In this document: positions 63,841 to 64,000 of the stretch, one piece after another
Layout: each line of letters begins with the position of its first letter
Numbering within the stretch: position 1 is the stretch's first letter
Assembly: GCA_964036275.1 (NCBI GenBank)
Contig: OZ038434.1
Coordinates: 39,827,279 to 39,891,278, forward strand
Length of the DNA stretch: 64,000 bases
Origin: Litoditis marina
Taxonomy: Eukaryota; Nematoda; Chromadorea; Rhabditida; Rhabditidae
Direction: 5' to 3'
The notes under the pieces: generated by a model
Told to the model about the DNA's origin: nothing
Databases searched by the model: none
What the model saw: the letters and a program-made list of their open reading frames with translations, nothing else
Program-made: the position numbers and the translations under genes

Positions 63841-64000
63841 GTGGATATGAAACCTGTACAGGAACTAAATTATACAGTGAAATGAACACTAAAACTAACA
63901 TAAAAATTGGTTTGTTCAACAGGCCTAGAGTTGCAGGAATGAGAAATGAGAACATCAACCATTCTGACGCAGTGAAAACCACTACATGGAAAAAGGTGAA

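Overview
The window is eukaryotic, and most likely from a nematode. Coding sequence is split into short exons (about 60-190 nt). Nearly all exons are bounded by GT donors and TTTCAG-type acceptors. Introns are AT-rich and full of small repeats. The exon sets encode families typical of nematode nervous and metabolic genes. I cannot name the species. There is no sign of bacterial operons, ribosome binding sites or CRISPR arrays.

Layout. (1) 574-3355, + strand: the 3' part of a paired-like (Prrx/Phox2-type) homeobox gene. (2) 3356-6882: repeats, including a decayed LINE fragment. (3) 6887-16441, +: an ionotropic-glutamate-receptor-like channel gene of the ligand-binding-domain-only type. A small unknown gene (8361-9220, +) lies in its first intron, and a 123-bp tandem array lies in its second. 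(4) 17583-22719, - strand: an SDR9C/retinol-dehydrogenase-like enzyme, read from the dinucleotide-binding exon to the stop; its first exon was not found. (5) 22720-34913: about 12 kb with no convincing gene, holding MITEs, SINEs, polypurine tracts and G-tract elements. (6) 34914-49856, +: a biogenic-amine-type GPCR with long third loop and long tail, in 19-20 exons, with tRNA-Ser(GCT) in one intron. (7) 52327-53305, -: a small secreted protein. (8) 53320-62972: GA/CT tracts, tandem repeats with TGACGTCA motifs, and a perfect 189-bp inverted repeat carrying a membrane-protein ORF. (9) 62973-63840, +: the first two exons of an S28-type serine carboxypeptidase, running off the window.

The genes do not form a pathway. 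A transcription factor, two membrane receptors and two metabolic or secreted enzymes sit in independent transcription units. What unifies the region is its mobile and repeat content. At least six short element families recur, including a CACGTG-bearing MITE, a GTAGTTTGATC-ended MITE, a long foldback element, tRNA-related SINEs and a GGACCAATC-ended MITE. Partial local duplications of exon edges also recur, in the channel gene, the SDR gene and the GPCR gene.

All gene models were built by eye from reading frame, splice signals and phase. No homology search was run. Family assignments rest on recognised motifs and are stated with that limit.
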